From Ulva prolifera (lineage: Eukaryota > Chlorophyta > Ulvophyceae > Ulvales > Ulvaceae), in the NCBI GenBank assembly GCA_023078555.1, contig CM041200.1, positions 62,001 to 126,000 on the forward strand: 64,000 bases of DNA, in the 5' to 3' direction. This document shows, one piece after another, positions 9,034 to 20,718 of the stretch. The notes beneath the pieces were generated by a model. The model did not search any database. It saw nothing but the letters and a program-made list of their open reading frames with translations, and was not told the origin of the DNA. Position numbers and translations under genes: made by a program. Each line of letters opens with the position of its first letter. Positions within the stretch are counted from its first letter, which is position 1.

Positions 9034-10876
9034 CCGAATTACTCCCGGAACGGACCCGCTAAGCCTCCAGATTCTGATGGGCCGCAGCGTGTTCATCATC
9101 TGATATGGTGTAGTCCATTTGCTGTTCATCGTCATCGTCGTAGATGCCGGGACCATCGTCGTCCACATCCATGTCGTCACCAGACTCACTGACAGACACT
9201 TGAACAGGAAACGCAGCTTTTACACCAGGGTCGTGCAAAACAGCGTTGCGCGTCACCACGTAGTGGACAGTGCGTGAGGGCACGGCTTCAGGGTGATGCA
9301 CCTGACCGCGTACACGTGGGGGGACAGGGACGTCAGGGTGAGCCGCAGCACTGGAAGTCGCGCGCGTGCGATGCAAAGCTACCCTGGCTATCTCCGGTGT
9401 GGCCCGTGCAGGGTCACGCCGCATCACCTCCTCAGAGGAGCCAGCTCCAAATCGTGGAGAATACACGGCAGGACTGGGCTTAGGGTCGTCTTGCCGGAAT
9501 GTCATTTCCATGACAGGAACCCTACCATGACCCGGGGGGTGTGAAGCTGGTCACGCAGGCGACGCAACACTCCCCCGTCATACGTGTGATCAGTCACGAA
9601 AGGAGGGACATCACTATCAGTCACACGCTCACCCTCATTGTCCCCCTCGAAGGCAACCGTATAGGAGTTCGCAAACTCCGCAGGCTCCCTCTTGTCCACA
9701 ACAGCGGACGCATCGTACTTTCGTACATGGCGGATCATCTGATCCGCAGTGCACATGACCTGGCGCACAACAAAAACCCTACCCCCAGGAACACCTGGGC
9801 GTACACACGCTGCATGCTGGGGCCCAGACCAGCCCCAACCCAATATGCAAGAACACCCCTCTAGGACAACTTCCGCAGCTTGTCATCCCTGGGATATGCA
9901 TACGCTTCAACCCCCCACGGACGCTGCTACTGCAGCAGATCGTGGAACACCTCAACGGAGGTGTCCCTGAAAAAAGACATATAGGGAATGATATCCCTGT
10001 CACAAGACCTCACTAGATACTCATCTAGCTCTGTCGTCGCAAGCAACTGGTACTTGCGCTTTTCCTCGTCCCTGATCTGATCGCGCTCGGCCTTTTTCAT
10101 GCGCTTCTTGCCCTTTTCAGCCTGCTCAGCCTGCTCCACATCCGCGGATGCGTTGACAACATACTGGGCCTTAAGGGACTTAAGGATCCTTGCCAGTTTG
10201 TCATGGTACAACACCGAGCACGGCGTGAGATTGTGACCATGGACAACACTGGCAAGACATTCGATCCACAGGAATAGAGGAAGGCCGCTCGCAAGCAGCA
10301 CAGCACGGAGTGCCTCAAAGGTGATTCCGATCCTCCGCTCGATCATGCCATTACATCGATGATCAGCTGTGGGGGTCAAGCGGTGAGTGATGCCACGACG
10401 CTGGAAGTAGAGTTTTAAGGCCTCAACCATGAACTCTCATCCTTTGTCGGTGTGTAGGATGCGCACACCCGGTTCACCTGGCTTCTCCACATTCACCCGA
10501 ATGCGTTCAATAATATAAGAGATCATGGCCGCAGCCTCACTCTTTTGGCGCAGGCCGACCACGAAAGTATAACGGGCAAAGGCACACATCACAAACAAAA
10601 CGTACTTCACACCACCAGTCCCTACTGGAGTGACAGGACCAGCTAAGTCGGCATGCAATTGCTCGCCGGTATTTTGCCTAGCCTAAGAGCTCACGATTAT
10701 TGGCTGAGATTCTGCCCGCAGGCACTTTGCCGATTCTGCAGCCGTGACAACGATTCCCCATTGGCTTGGGGTCAACTTTCAAAATCATATCACCATAAAA
10801 ATCACTATTTGACTGCACCCGCTTCAAGGCCCAAGTCGACTGGTGAAACGACAAATGAGCAAGGAATGCAGGTTCC
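9034..10876 (-). pseudogene. Copia relic F, 5' part (integrase and linker)
   Basis: Continues F on the other side of G. Reading leftward from 10876, the minus strand encodes the pre-integrase zinc region (LSFHQSTW, NRCHGCRIGKVPAG), integrase core and C-terminal region, and the acidic linker. At least four breaks are visible against B: a stop near 10677, a frame change near 10435, another near 9850-9925, and a CAG-to-TAG change at the linker (around 9060). At about 10876 the copia match ends abruptly before the gag and protease part, so gag, protease and the 5' LTR are absent. It is the most decayed of the copia copies and the oldest by nesting. Confidence 0.85.
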
Positions 10877-12517
10877 AAATGGCTGTTTGTGTGGCCATTT
10901 AGCCAAGTGCTGACCTGCCTGTGTACGACAGCGTACTGCTCGACACGCATGTATACCACCAGGCCGCCCGACAGGCAGATCACAGCACCAGCATCAGCTT
11001 GCGGCACATATAATGTGCACACTCTTCTGTCATCGTCTGCCTTATCAACATGTGGTTGCTCAAGCGGTCGACACACCGTCTACGCACACGTCGGGTACAT
11101 GAACTTCTCCTCGCCATGGTGGTACACCGAGATTTGAATCTCCTGCCTGAAGCAGTCGCTGAAAAATATTGCGACGGTGTTGTCTTGCAGTTGATGTCTT
11201 GCAGCCTGAAAGGGATCTATTGGAACATTTGATCCGGCTGCCCACCAGAGTGCCCGTAGCTTTCTCAGGCAGCCCGGAATTTAAGCTGACCTGTCTTGTG
11301 ACAGTCACAGCTGCTGCCCAAACACTCGAGGGCAGAACCTTTGCTGCTTTGGTTGCAACTACCCCGATAATGTCCTTGTGCTGGTGCCTACGTTGCCTGC
11401 GACCAATACTTCTGTGAGGCGCATTGGCATGCAAAGCAACAGCCAGGAGCATTCGCGGGCCTGTATGAAGGTGCATGACTCCAGCCAGAACATTTTGGGG
11501 TGAGCACCTGGAGTGCAGTGGCTCTTACCGTTGAGACACTGCCCGGACTGATAGCATGATCAAACTTCAAGGATCCAGTGTGCTCGACCATGTTGACATG
11601 CAGCTTGCAGCAGCATCGACAACAGTTTGACACGACTTCATGTGCGACTTGACACAGTGAGCCATCCACATTGGCAAGCCGTCATGACATCACAACGGGA
11701 ATTTTCATCTCTTCTACCAGTTGTGTTGAGTCCATAGGTGCATCAGTGGGTGGTCATACAGACGACCCAAAACCTACATCAGTCATTGTGTAGTCAGTCT
11801 GACATCTGCATCATGTGTCCCTGAAGATCACTCCATTGTCAGAGCGTGTGAATTATCGGCGATGACCTGTAAGGGTATCTGAACAAGCCAGTGACCAAGC
11901 TCATTCGTGTTACCTGAAGATGTGATCTGTGTTGCTCCTCTGTGAATGCCAACTCTTTCAATTCCAGAGCCGACCATTGCCAGTTCGTTGGGGTCCAAGG
12001 CATGTCTAAGAATGAATCCAAGCAACCATCAGACCTAGACTGGACTACACACCAGTCTGTTGCCTCACAGAGTATGGACATGGCACCTGTGCTGCTGGTT
12101 CAGGCTGGTGATCATCCAATATACCCCAATGTTGCTCAGCTCCACAAGCGGTAGCGGATTGATTGTGGGAGAATCCAGGCTGAATTCCTCTCAAGTGCTG
12201 ATGCTGCAGTTTGCTTCGGCACTGTGTTCTCGTCAGCACTCTAGAATACTCAAGATCCGGGAGAGAGCGACGCTCAAAGAGTACCTATGACCAGAATTCA
12301 AGGCTTTCACTCCGCCTGTTTCTTTCACGCTGGCTGAGAGCCTGGTTGCATATGGCTTCTCCACTGTCCCAACCTTGAATTGCACATTCGTCAGAGGATC
12401 CAGAATCGAATACCAGCCCGTCAATAAGCAGCGAATATGCATGTCAAAGGGTCTCACAATCATGTACTCAGACACGCTTCCCGTGGCAGCACGAACGATA
12501 GCTGCGATGCTGCACAA
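10877..12517 (-). pseudogene. Possible minus-strand gene remnant, unrecognised
   Basis: Minus-strand frames here have protein-like composition: 11060-11476 has an Ala/Val-rich stretch (KAAKVLPSSVWAAAVTV), and 12233-12517 a hydrophobic segment (MIVRPFDMHIRCLLTGWYSIL). Smaller frames at 11388-11669, 11839-12081 and 12045-12239 may be other exons. I could not join them with convincing splice sites and recognise no family. The copia relic F abuts it at 10876, so its 3' part may be lost. It may equally be non-coding. Confidence 0.25.
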
Positions 12518-13348
12518 TCTTATGAGCTCTGGGCGCCGGCTTCCTAAAGCAAAAGACGCTATAATATAATGGAATCAGCGAGGCCGAGCGCAACTTGATT
12601 CCGATGCATATGCGAAGAGTACTGGTAGTGCACGATCAAACGCGGTCAGCTTGTGCGCATCATCATAATCCGCTCAGCAGCAGCTATGACTTGCCACGCA
12701 TGGCGGTGCGTTGATATGCTAAAGCAATGCAGACGGAGCGCGTAGCTCGATGCGATTGCAGCGACGTGCTGTGGCTACAAGGGTGTATGTTGGCGGTGGC
12801 TGCAACCAAAAGGGCACCCTGCTTGTCAGCCGGTCGCGCTCGGCAGCAACAGCATGAGGTTCACAGCAAGGGATCTTCTATAGCATGGAATGATTGATTT
12901 GGGCTTACCAGAGACATTTTCGGCACTTGCTCTGAGGCAGTGTCACATTTGATGAGATGGATGGTGGTGATATCGCAACTCCCCGCTCACTGCTTTGACA
13001 AAACGCATCACACGGTTAGTGTAGATCGCTTGTGTCCACACCATTGACGTCTATGGCACTGTGTAACGTGGAAATAGCAAAGCAAACTAGTCATGGGCAA
13101 GGTTATCTTCTATCAGCTGTCATGGATGATTGCTGATGCTGGTCCTAGCTCCCCTCCCCTTCCGATCACAAGACCGTTTGACCTGCACCAGCTCCTGATT
13201 ATATCTACCGACCTTTGGCTTTGTGGCTCTTTAGGAGCAGCGTGATGTACTTCTGCGGTACTGCCGCTTAAGTGGCCAGTCACTCAAGACAGTGATTTTT
13301 CTGCGCATTGGCCATCAAAGTGGGCAGAAGCATTAAAATATCCATCGT
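12518..13348. other. Spacer, no feature seen
   Basis: About 830 bases without a supported gene. It could hold the promoter of the plus-strand gene starting near 13349; I see no clear TATA box or repeat. Confidence 0.4.
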
Positions 13349-14164
13349 ATGAGCGGCCGTAGGTGTTTCTTGTTCAAACGATGCCAGGCCAGGCCGGCAA
13401 GAGACCTGATCAAGCTCTACCGACGCAAACCAGTGGTACCGGCACATGAGCATTTAGTTGAGCTGAGAGGCGACTCACATGCATGCAAAATTCTCGGTGC
13501 CCATGGACTTGATGTTTGTGACGGCATTGTCTTGGCAGAAACAATTGTCAAGTCATCGAAGGTTCCCAACAAGGTATGGTCCCTAACTGTGTGTTTGATA
13601 TTTGTCCCCCCACATATGAGCAACAGTCAGGTGCTGCACTATGTCTTTGCATGCAACTCATCCTTCGTATTAGCTTCGTGCAGATTGGAGGCACATCATT
13701 CATCAACCAAGTTGTAAATGCGATCACCTGGCTGAAGCTGACTATCTGGGCCCCATTGTTTACACTTGATGAAAAGGCGGTCATGCATAGAGGTCTTTCT
13801 GATACGATTCGTGGGGACCCTGGATTCAACACAGTGAAGAAGATCATTCTAGACATCCACAATACATACATGTGCGGCTCCATATACAATGTAGCCCATG
13901 GCGTAAGCACTGATTGTTTCTCAACATCCACTTGGTCGTTAGTAGTGGCCACATGATGTCCATGTATGCAGCAAAAAAACCGGTGAGATGTCAAACAAGG
14001 CTCAAGTCGCAGACTCATTGCCTGTCCTAGATGAAATCGAAAAGATGAAGATAAAGGGTTGGTTGGTGGGGACAATGGAGCACCGCGACACCCACCCTAC
14101 TGACCCTGCACTCATACCGCCACTTGGTCCTAATGGTAAAGACGTTTTATCGGTGTCTATCCGA
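13349..14164 (+). pseudogene. Split gene K, 5' exons, cut by copia A
   Basis: Three exon-like blocks are visible. The first (13349-13573) is basic (RPARDLIKLYRRKPVVPAHE) and ends at a GTATGG donor. The second (13684 to about 13902) follows a GTGCAG acceptor and ends at GTAAGC, with a hydrophobic middle (INQVVNAITWLKL). The third runs to 14164 with the frame that contains ADSLPVLDEIEKMKIKGWL. Codon phase between the second and third blocks is not resolved. Copia A lies in the third block; removing it and one TSD copy leaves the frame open into 20724. I do not recognise the family. A host gene or a DNA-transposon gene are both possible. Confidence 0.45.
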
Positions 14165-14510
14165 TGTCACAATGCATGAGCCTGCGGGCAGCAGCGTGGT
14201 GACAGGTGCACCCATGCACGATCTGCGGATCGCGTACAGGGGTAAGCCGCCAGCCAGGATCGTACCGAGGTAGTGAGGGAGATCCTGCGAGGGTTTCCCG
14301 GCGTGACCCTCGAGTGTTTACAGTGTGCATATATTGCGGTGCACACTAAGAGCTGTAACCTTTCTCTTTACTGTTTCACGGTACTAGCTGTACCCTGTCT
14401 CCTCCCGCATTCCTCGGTTCTACCTCTGTGCGCAGCAGGTATGGAATGCTGGCTACCTGACCTGACCTAAGACTGCGTGTCTGACCTAACAGATAGAGTG
14501 CTTTCTGACA
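14165..14510 (+). repeat. 5' LTR of copia A
   Basis: From TGTCACAATG to CTTTCTGACA. A TATA-like CATATATT near 14328-14335 sits between inverted arms AGTGTGC and GCACACT, a likely promoter position. The 3' LTR and both LTRs of copy C carry the same internal 65-codon frame unchanged. Confidence 0.95.
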
Positions 14511-14523
14511 TGGTATCGATGAA
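14511..14523 (+). promoter_or_regulatory. Primer-binding site of copia A
   Basis: TGGTATCGATGAA directly abuts the LTR. Its complement, a tRNA end ...UCGAUACCA, would give an acceptor stem starting with A1, a hallmark of eukaryotic initiator tRNA-Met. The leader from 14524 to 14817 holds no gene I can support. Confidence 0.8.
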
Positions 14524-14817
14524 CGTTTACGTTATGTCTTTGTATGGTCTTGTTCAGGTAGTCATCGGCCAATGTCTGCGCGCAGACTCGGCGGGGCATT
14601 CCACTGTTCTGTCGGCGCTTAGACTGCGGTCAATAAGCGCAGATATCATTAGCTGTCTCGTGGCATATTGTTATCAGATACAATTCGAGCAGCTGTTTCA
14701 AATGATTAGCGCTGAGAAAAGCGAATGCGTTCGCTTATTTTTCCAATCCGACGGCTTGCGAGCCAAACCTTTGCTTCGTTGCTGCGCGCGACGCACAACC
14801 GCCTGTTCTACTGTAGG

Positions 14818-17628
14818 ATGTCTCACTCTAACCGCTCAGCTTCAAACTCTTCTCGCGAGGAGAATCGCGGCGAGGCTGATCAGCAGCCTATCGTCGACAG
14901 GGGCGCTCACCAGCAGCTCCCTGATGGAGAGCAGCCCGAGGGCATGCTGCTCCGTGGTGGACGAGTGGTCCGGCCACGCTCTTCCGCTCAGACTGGGCAC
15001 AGCAGTCAGCAGGTGCCCAATCCTTCTCATGTCGTGAATGATTCGAGTCACGCTGAGTCGTTTATCACGCTTGAAACGTTGACCGAAGCGCTGCGAGCGT
15101 CTCGGGGGCGTAACGAGCCTGATTTGACAAAGGGAAAACTGCCTGAGTGGAATCATAAGACCGAAAGTTTCGTTGCGTACGAACAGAAAGTCTTTTTGTG
15201 GTTAGGACAGTTTGAGTTAGACCATCTGTTACAGCACGCACCGTCTGCGGACGAACAGCGTGTTCATGCTAGGGCGAGGACACAGGTCCTTATGTCTTTG
15301 CCCGACGCTGATAGAACGACTGTCTATCGAATGTCGCATTTGTGCGAGGCCTGGGCCTACCTTACTGCCAAGTATAGGCCCAGCACCGAAGCCGAGATCC
15401 ACAGGCTGTGGAGCCGGTTCAATTCCTTGTCACAGAACAATAGAGATGTCGCATCTTATTGTGGTGATGTTATGAGTGTGTACACTCAACTAGAGGCACT
15501 AGGTGCCGATGTGGGCCAGCGATGGCTCAGACTCAAACTGTTAGAAGTGGGGGAGGAGTTCAATGCCGTGCGCGGCGAAGTCCTTCACTCCTCCCCTCAT
15601 GTCATAATTTCACGTTTGACCGAACACGCCGATTTGCTGAAGCAACAGCGGCAGCTGCAGGCTAGGTCTGGGGCGCCCGCGGGCAAACCAGGCCAAGGCT
15701 GGCGAAAGCAACCCCGTGGTGATGGTCCTGTGGTCGCCGCTCTTGGGGCTGGCCAGGCTCCTCGCGAGGAGACCAGGACCTGTTTCTTCTGCAAGAAGAA
15801 GGGACATTTGCGTGCGAACTGCCCCCAACGCAAACAGGCTGCGGCCAAAGATGTGTGTGCGGTTGAGATGCCTGAGCAATATCCAATGCCTGATGCGTCT
15901 CTGCCATGGAACATTATTGTAGATAGTGGGTCGGACATGCACATAGTAGGGAATCGTGAAATGTTCACTGAGTACGGTCCGTGTCAGAAAGTTGCCAATC
16001 TCGCGGGACCTGGGCAGCTTTCTATCATGGGCAGGGGAACCATTTTGGTGAACCTGGGTACTTACGTGGATAAGCATGGTCAAAACCATCCGTTAGATGT
16101 CGAGATCCCTGGTGTATACTATGCCCCTGAATGTCCGTACAACCTGCTTAGTACAATGTGTCTTAGACACGAACAAATGTTCCTAGACACGCGTAGAAAT
16201 GTGTTGTATGTCCCGGGTCTTGGTGACATGGCCACCGACGTAGAGGATGACGTCAAATTTCAGGAACTAGATGTTGATGGTCACCCTGTGTTTGCGTTCA
16301 AAATGGCTGTGGAAACTAAGCCTATTCTCGTCGGTGGGCCTGTCAATAGGGGGGTGGTCTGGTCTAACCAGAGCAGTCCGACCTGCATGGTCGCGGACCA
16401 GCAACAATGGCATCATGTGGCAGTTGCGGCTGTTGATCTTGCGCGCCCCAATGCTGGGGGGGCCGAGGTCCCACATGATGCGTATTTGCTGAACCCTGCT
16501 TTTATCGCGCATTTGTCTTTCCACCAGTCGAACTGGGTGCTCAAGCGTATGCAGTCGAACGCTGAGTTTTATGGTAGTTTGAATTTGAGTGTCGATTCCG
16601 AACCTTTCGGAAATAGATGTCATGGCTGCAGGATTGGCAAAGTACCTGCGGGTAAATTCTCTGCCAATGACCGTGAGCTCATGGGCCAGGCGAAATACCT
16701 TGGCGAGCAACTGCATGCCGATCTAGCTGGTCCTGTCACTCCAGTAGGAATTGGAGGTGTGAAATATGTCTTGTTTGTGATGTGTGCTTTTACTCGTTAT
16801 ACTTTCGTGGTCGGTCTGCGCAAAAAGAGTGAGGCTGCGGCCATGATCTCTTATATCATAGAGCGCATTAGGGTAAATGTGGTGAAGCCAGGTGAACCGG
16901 GTGTGCGCATCCTTCACACTGACAAAGGGGGCGAGTTTATGGTCGAGGCCTTAAAGCTCTACCTCCAACGTCGGGGCATCACTCACCGCACTACCCCCAC
17001 AGCTGATCATCGCTGTAATGGCATGATTGAGCGGAGGATAGGAGTCGCCTTTGAGGCACTCCGTGCTGTGCTGCTTGCGAGTGGCCTCCCTCTGTTCCTG
17101 TGGATTGAATGCCTTGCCAGTGTTGTTCATGGTCACAATCTGACGCCGTGTTCGGCGCTGTACCATGACAAGCTGGCACGTATCCTGAAATCCCAGAAAG
17201 CTCAGATGGCCATAAACGCTGCGGCGGACGTGGCTGAGGCTGAAAAGGGTCAGGGAAAGCGCATGAAAAAGGCCGAGCGCGACAAGTTGAAAGAGGAGGA
17301 GCAACGCAAGTATAAATTGCTTGCAAGTACTGAGTTAGATGAGTTTCTAGTGCGGTCGTGTGATAAGGATATAATTCCTTATATGTCTTTTTTCAGGGAC
17401 ACCTCCGTTGAGGTGCTCCAGGATTTGCTGCAGCAGCAGCGTCCATGGGGGGTTGAGGTGTATGCATATCCCAGGGATGACAAGCTGCGGAAGTTGTCCC
17501 CTAGGGGTGTGTTAGCACATTGGGTCGGGGCTGGGCTGGGCCCCAGCATGCAGCGTGTGTACGCCCAGGATGTTCCTGGGGTAGGGTGTTTGTTGTGCGC
17601 CAGGTCATGTGCACTGCGGATCAGATGA
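14818..17628 (+). CDS. Copia A gag-protease-integrase frame
   Basis: Starts at the ATG that aligns with the start in copy B; the frame is open 31 codons further up. It encodes a Gag capsid region (ESFVAYEQKVFLWLGQFE), a CCHC knuckle (CFFCKKKGHLRANC), a copia protease (IIVDSGSDMHIV), the pre-integrase zinc region (LSFHQSNW, CHGCRIGK) and the integrase core (HADLAGPV, HTDKGGEF, CNGMIERR) with DD35E spacing. Against B, one C is missing in the run GATGTTCCTGGG(C)GTAGGG near 17580. After this point the frame is wrong and ends at 17628, cutting off linker, RT and RNase H. Copy C has the same loss. Confidence 0.93.
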   Translation: MSHSNRSASNSSREENRGEADQQPIVDRGAHQQLPDGEQPEGMLLRGGRVVRPRSSAQTGHSSQQVPNPSHVVNDSSHAESFITLETLTEALRASRGRNEPDLTKGKLPEWNHKTESFVAYEQKVFLWLGQFELDHLLQHAPSADEQRVHARARTQVLMSLPDADRTTVYRMSHLCEAWAYLTAKYRPSTEAEIHRLWSRFNSLSQNNRDVASYCGDVMSVYTQLEALGADVGQRWLRLKLLEVGEEFNAVRGEVLHSSPHVIISRLTEHADLLKQQRQLQARSGAPAGKPGQGWRKQPRGDGPVVAALGAGQAPREETRTCFFCKKKGHLRANCPQRKQAAAKDVCAVEMPEQYPMPDASLPWNIIVDSGSDMHIVGNREMFTEYGPCQKVANLAGPGQLSIMGRGTILVNLGTYVDKHGQNHPLDVEIPGVYYAPECPYNLLSTMCLRHEQMFLDTRRNVLYVPGLGDMATDVEDDVKFQELDVDGHPVFAFKMAVETKPILVGGPVNRGVVWSNQSSPTCMVADQQQWHHVAVAAVDLARPNAGGAEVPHDAYLLNPAFIAHLSFHQSNWVLKRMQSNAEFYGSLNLSVDSEPFGNRCHGCRIGKVPAGKFSANDRELMGQAKYLGEQLHADLAGPVTPVGIGGVKYVLFVMCAFTRYTFVVGLRKKSEAAAMISYIIERIRVNVVKPGEPGVRILHTDKGGEFMVEALKLYLQRRGITHRTTPTADHRCNGMIERRIGVAFEALRAVLLASGLPLFLWIECLASVVHGHNLTPCSALYHDKLARILKSQKAQMAINAAADVAEAEKGQGKRMKKAERDKLKEEEQRKYKLLASTELDEFLVRSCDKDIIPYMSFFRDTSVEVLQDLLQQQRPWGVEVYAYPRDDKLRKLSPRGVLAHWVGAGLGPSMQRVYAQDVPGVGCLLCARSCALRIR

Positions 17629-19058
17629 TCCGCCACGTACGAAAGTACGATGCGTCCGCCGTTGTGGACAAAAGAGAGCCTGCGGAGTTTGCGAACTCCT
17701 ATAAGGTTGTCTTTGAGGGGGATAACGAGGGTGAACGTGTGACAGACAGCGATGTTCCTGATTTCCTGTCTGATCACACATATGATGGGGGAGTGCTGCG
17801 CCGTCTGCGTGACCAGCTCCACACCCCCCCTGGGCACGGTAGGGTTCCTGTCATGGACATGACGTTCCGGCAAGACAACCCGAAGCCAAACCCCACGGCA
17901 TATTCACCTCGGCTTGGGTATGGCGACTCTGCGGAGGTGATTCGGCGTGACCCTGCTCGGGACACACCGGAAATAGCCAATGCAGCTCTGCATCGCACGC
18001 GTGCGATGTCCAGGGCTGCAGCCCATCCTGACGTCATCCCCCCTCCCCGTGTGCGTGGTGAACTGCGTCATTTAGAGGCTGGTCCCTCGCGCACAACTCG
18101 TTATGTGCCCACACGTGATGCTGCATTGCACGACCCTGGTGTAGAAGTTGCGCTTCCCGTTCATGTATCTGCGAGCGAATCGGACGACGACATGGACAGT
18201 GATGGTCCTGGCGTCTATGCTGACGATGATGAACAGCGCATGGACTACACCGTCTCAGATGATGAAAGAGCTGCGGCTCATCAGAATCTGGAGGCTCAGC
18301 GGGTCCGCTCAGGAAGTAATTCGGCTGCGGCCTCAGCATCTGGCGCGGGGGCAGTTGCTCCGCCCCTGCGAGGAGCAGAGGCGCCGAGGCCCTTCTGGGA
18401 GGATGAGCCAGATGAGGTGGAGACCGGGTCCGAATTAGGGGGAGAGGGCCCGGACCCCTCAGCCGCTGTCGGGGTTGATTTGCCTGACGAGGTGAGGGCC
18501 ATTCCAGCCGCCTTGCCCCGCATAAAAATCAATCCTCTTGTACGCAGACGCCTTGTTCCATTGGCTGCGGATGTAGCAGCTGTGCATATGAATGAGCCTG
18601 CGGGCTCTAATGCTAGTAGTGAAACAGTTGTTGCTGCTATTGAAGTTTCAGCTTGTAGCCAGGACACATCAGCCGCGGCTGACTGTGGAGTGTCCTGTGC
18701 AGGCCTGAAGCCTCAGCATGTGGAGTCTGGTGAGCAGCAGAGTGTTCAGCGTCGTGGGTCGCGCCGAGCAGCTGCCGCCAGGAAGCAGAAGGCCTCCTCC
18801 GACCCTGATATGCCTTCTATGAAGGAAGGACTTGCGGGTCCGGACAGGGATGCATGGCTGCGTGCCATGCAGGAGGAGGTAGATGCACTGGGTGAGCACG
18901 GAACCTTCGGGTTGTGCTATCTGCCTGCGGGCAAACGAGCTATCTCGGGCAAATGGGTGCTCAAGATCAAGCGTGGGCCTGCGGGGGAGATTCAGCGCTA
19001 CAAGGCACGCTATGTAGCGCGGGGTTTTTTCTCAGGTAGAGGGTGTAGACTTTTTTGA
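17583..19058 (+). pseudogene. Copia A linker and start of RT, second frame
   Basis: Continuation of the polyprotein after the first frameshift. It carries the end of the integrase region (RQVMCTADQMIRHVRKYD), a long acidic and Ser/Asp-rich linker (repeated DDD and DDE blocks, LGGEGPDPSAAVG), then INPLVRRRLVP and the first RT motifs (GKWVLKIKRGPAGE). It ends because T6 replaces the T5 seen in E and B in GGTTTTTCTCAG at 19025-19030, a one-base insertion. The linker is variable between copies, as expected for a region under weak constraint. Confidence 0.9.
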
Positions 19059-20355
19059 GACTTGGTCACCTGTTGGGAGCTATGCGACACTTCGTGTGTT
19101 GCTGTCAGTTGCTGCTCAGGCAGATTTAGAAATTAGACACATAGATATACAGTGTGCTTTTCTGAATGGTGAGCTGGAGGAGGAAGTGTTCGTTGAACAG
19201 CCCCCGTACTTCACTGACGGGACAGCACGTGTATGGAGATTGCATAAAACCCTGTATGGCCTGAAGCAAGCTGCTCGCGAGTGGCATAAAGCTTTAATAA
19301 AGGTCTTAGCAGAGATGGGATTTGTGTGCGCACAAAGTGATCCCGGACTGTATGTTAGAACATCTGGTCTTTGTTTTATTTTTCTGTGGGTCGACGACTT
19401 GTTCATATTCAGCGGCACTGCGGGGCTGCAAGAACCTGTCGACATAATTCTCACAAAATTTGAAGGCAGAGACCTGGGTGAACTAGCATGGGCACTTGGC
19501 ACTGAGATCATGCGTGATCGTAAGGCCAAGACAATCACCATGACACAGCGAAACAAAATCCATAGCCTGCTTGAAAAGTATAGTATGTCTGATTGTCGAA
19601 AGTCTCCCACTCCGTTAGTGCCGCGGCAACAACTGAGGAGTGTGAAAGAGCACCCGGACCTGGAGAAAGCCAGTGCTGCTGAGCATTCCAGGTTCATGAG
19701 TGCTGTAGGAAGCATCCAGTACATTGCAGGAGTGACACGACCTGACCTCAGCTACGTGGCACATGCCCTGGCCCGGCACATGTCCAGTAGTCTGAAGGAA
19801 CATTGGTTGGCTGTGCAACACGTTCTGAGATACCTGCAGTCCACAAAGAATTTAGGAATACAATTTATAGGCTCTGTGGGGCATGGGTGCCTGTTAGAGG
19901 CTTTTTCTGATGCAGATTTTGCGAACTCTGCTGATTTGAAGAGTGTATCTGGTATGGTTCTTCGAGTGTATGGGAACTGTGTTCTCTGGCGCTCGAAGAA
20001 ACAGAGTATAGTGGCTGGGGATACGACAGAGGCTGAGCTCATTGCGATGAGTGCAACAGCCAACGAGCTGATGTGGGTGAAGCAGTTGCTTCTCGACCTA
20101 AAGCTCGTCCCGTATAAGCCAACTCTGTGGGGTGATAATAAAAGTGCCAATATCTTGGCAGTAAATGCTGTGTCCTCTGACAGATCCAAGCACATTCGTG
20201 TGCGGCACTTGCGAGTGCGGGAATATGTCCAGATGGATGAACTTAAGGTAGCATGGGTGGGCACTGTTGATCAGTTAGCGGATGTGTTTACTCAAGTGCT
20301 GCCCGGACCTGCTTTGTTAGAAGTTCGTAATAAACTCCAGCTAGTGGAGACTTAG
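19027..20355 (+). pseudogene. Copia A RT and RNase H, third frame
   Basis: Holds the rest of RT: FFETWSPVGSYATLR, a conserved QCAFLNGELEEEVFVEQPP block, YGLKQAAREWHKAL, and the catalytic FLWVDDLFIF. RNase H follows (SDADFANS, LWRSKKQSIVAGDTTEAELIA, WGDNKSANILAVN, KHIRVRHLRVRE) and the frame runs to its natural stop TAG just upstream of the polypurine tract. No in-frame start is needed if it was once part of one polyprotein. No internal stop is seen, so this module is otherwise intact. Confidence 0.93.
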
Positions 20356-20363
20356 CAGAGTTT

Positions 20364-20372
20364 ATGGGGGAG
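20364..20372 (+). promoter_or_regulatory. Polypurine tract of copia A
   Basis: ATGGGGGAG directly before the 3' LTR; the same tract precedes the LTRs of C (56752-56760, minus) and E (53086-53094). Confidence 0.85.
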
Positions 20373-20718
20373 TGTCACAATGCATGAGCCTGCGGGCAGC
20401 AGCGTGGTGACAGGTGCACCCATGCACGATCTGCGGATCGCGTACAGGGGTAAGCCGCCAGCCAGGATCGTACCGAGGTAGTGAGGGAGATCCTGCGAGG
20501 GTTTCCCGGCGTGACCCTCGAGTGTTTACAGTGTGCATATATTGCGGTGCACACTAAGAGCTGTAACCTTTCTCTTTACTGTTTCACGGTACTAGCTGTA
20601 CCCTGTCTCCTCCCGCATTCCTCGGTTCTACCTCTGTGCGCAGCAGGTATGGAATGCTGGCTACCTGACCTGACCTAAGACTGCGTGTCTGACCTAACAG
20701 ATAGAGTGCTTTCTGACA
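20373..20718 (+). repeat. 3' LTR of copia A
   Basis: 346 bases matching the 5' LTR over the stretch compared; ends TTTCTGACA and is followed by the TSD TCCGA. Confidence 0.95.

Larger units (their letters stand above)
14165..20718 (+). mobile_element. Ty1/copia element A, full length, TSD TCCGA
   Basis: Two 346-base LTRs (14165-14510, 20373-20718) bound a 5862-base interior with primer-binding site, gag-pol in three frames and polypurine tract. TCCGA lies on both sides (14160-14164, 20719-20723). It sits inside an exon of gene K in the same orientation. Domain order gag, protease, integrase, RT, RNase H is that of Ty1/copia. LTRs that read the same suggest recent arrival. It shares length, LTRs and both frameshifts with element C (56406-62959). 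Confidence 0.97.

Noticed and set aside
14273-14470. A 65-codon ORF recurring at 14273, 20481, 56446 and 62654
   Set aside because: It lies in the four LTRs of A and C; the recurrence reflects LTR identity, not a conserved gene.
17520-17628. A programmed frameshift as the explanation for the first break in A and C
   Set aside because: The missing C is not in a recognisable slippery site, and B has the same region open in one frame; a plain deletion is simpler. The T6 site alone could slip, but both shifts would be needed.
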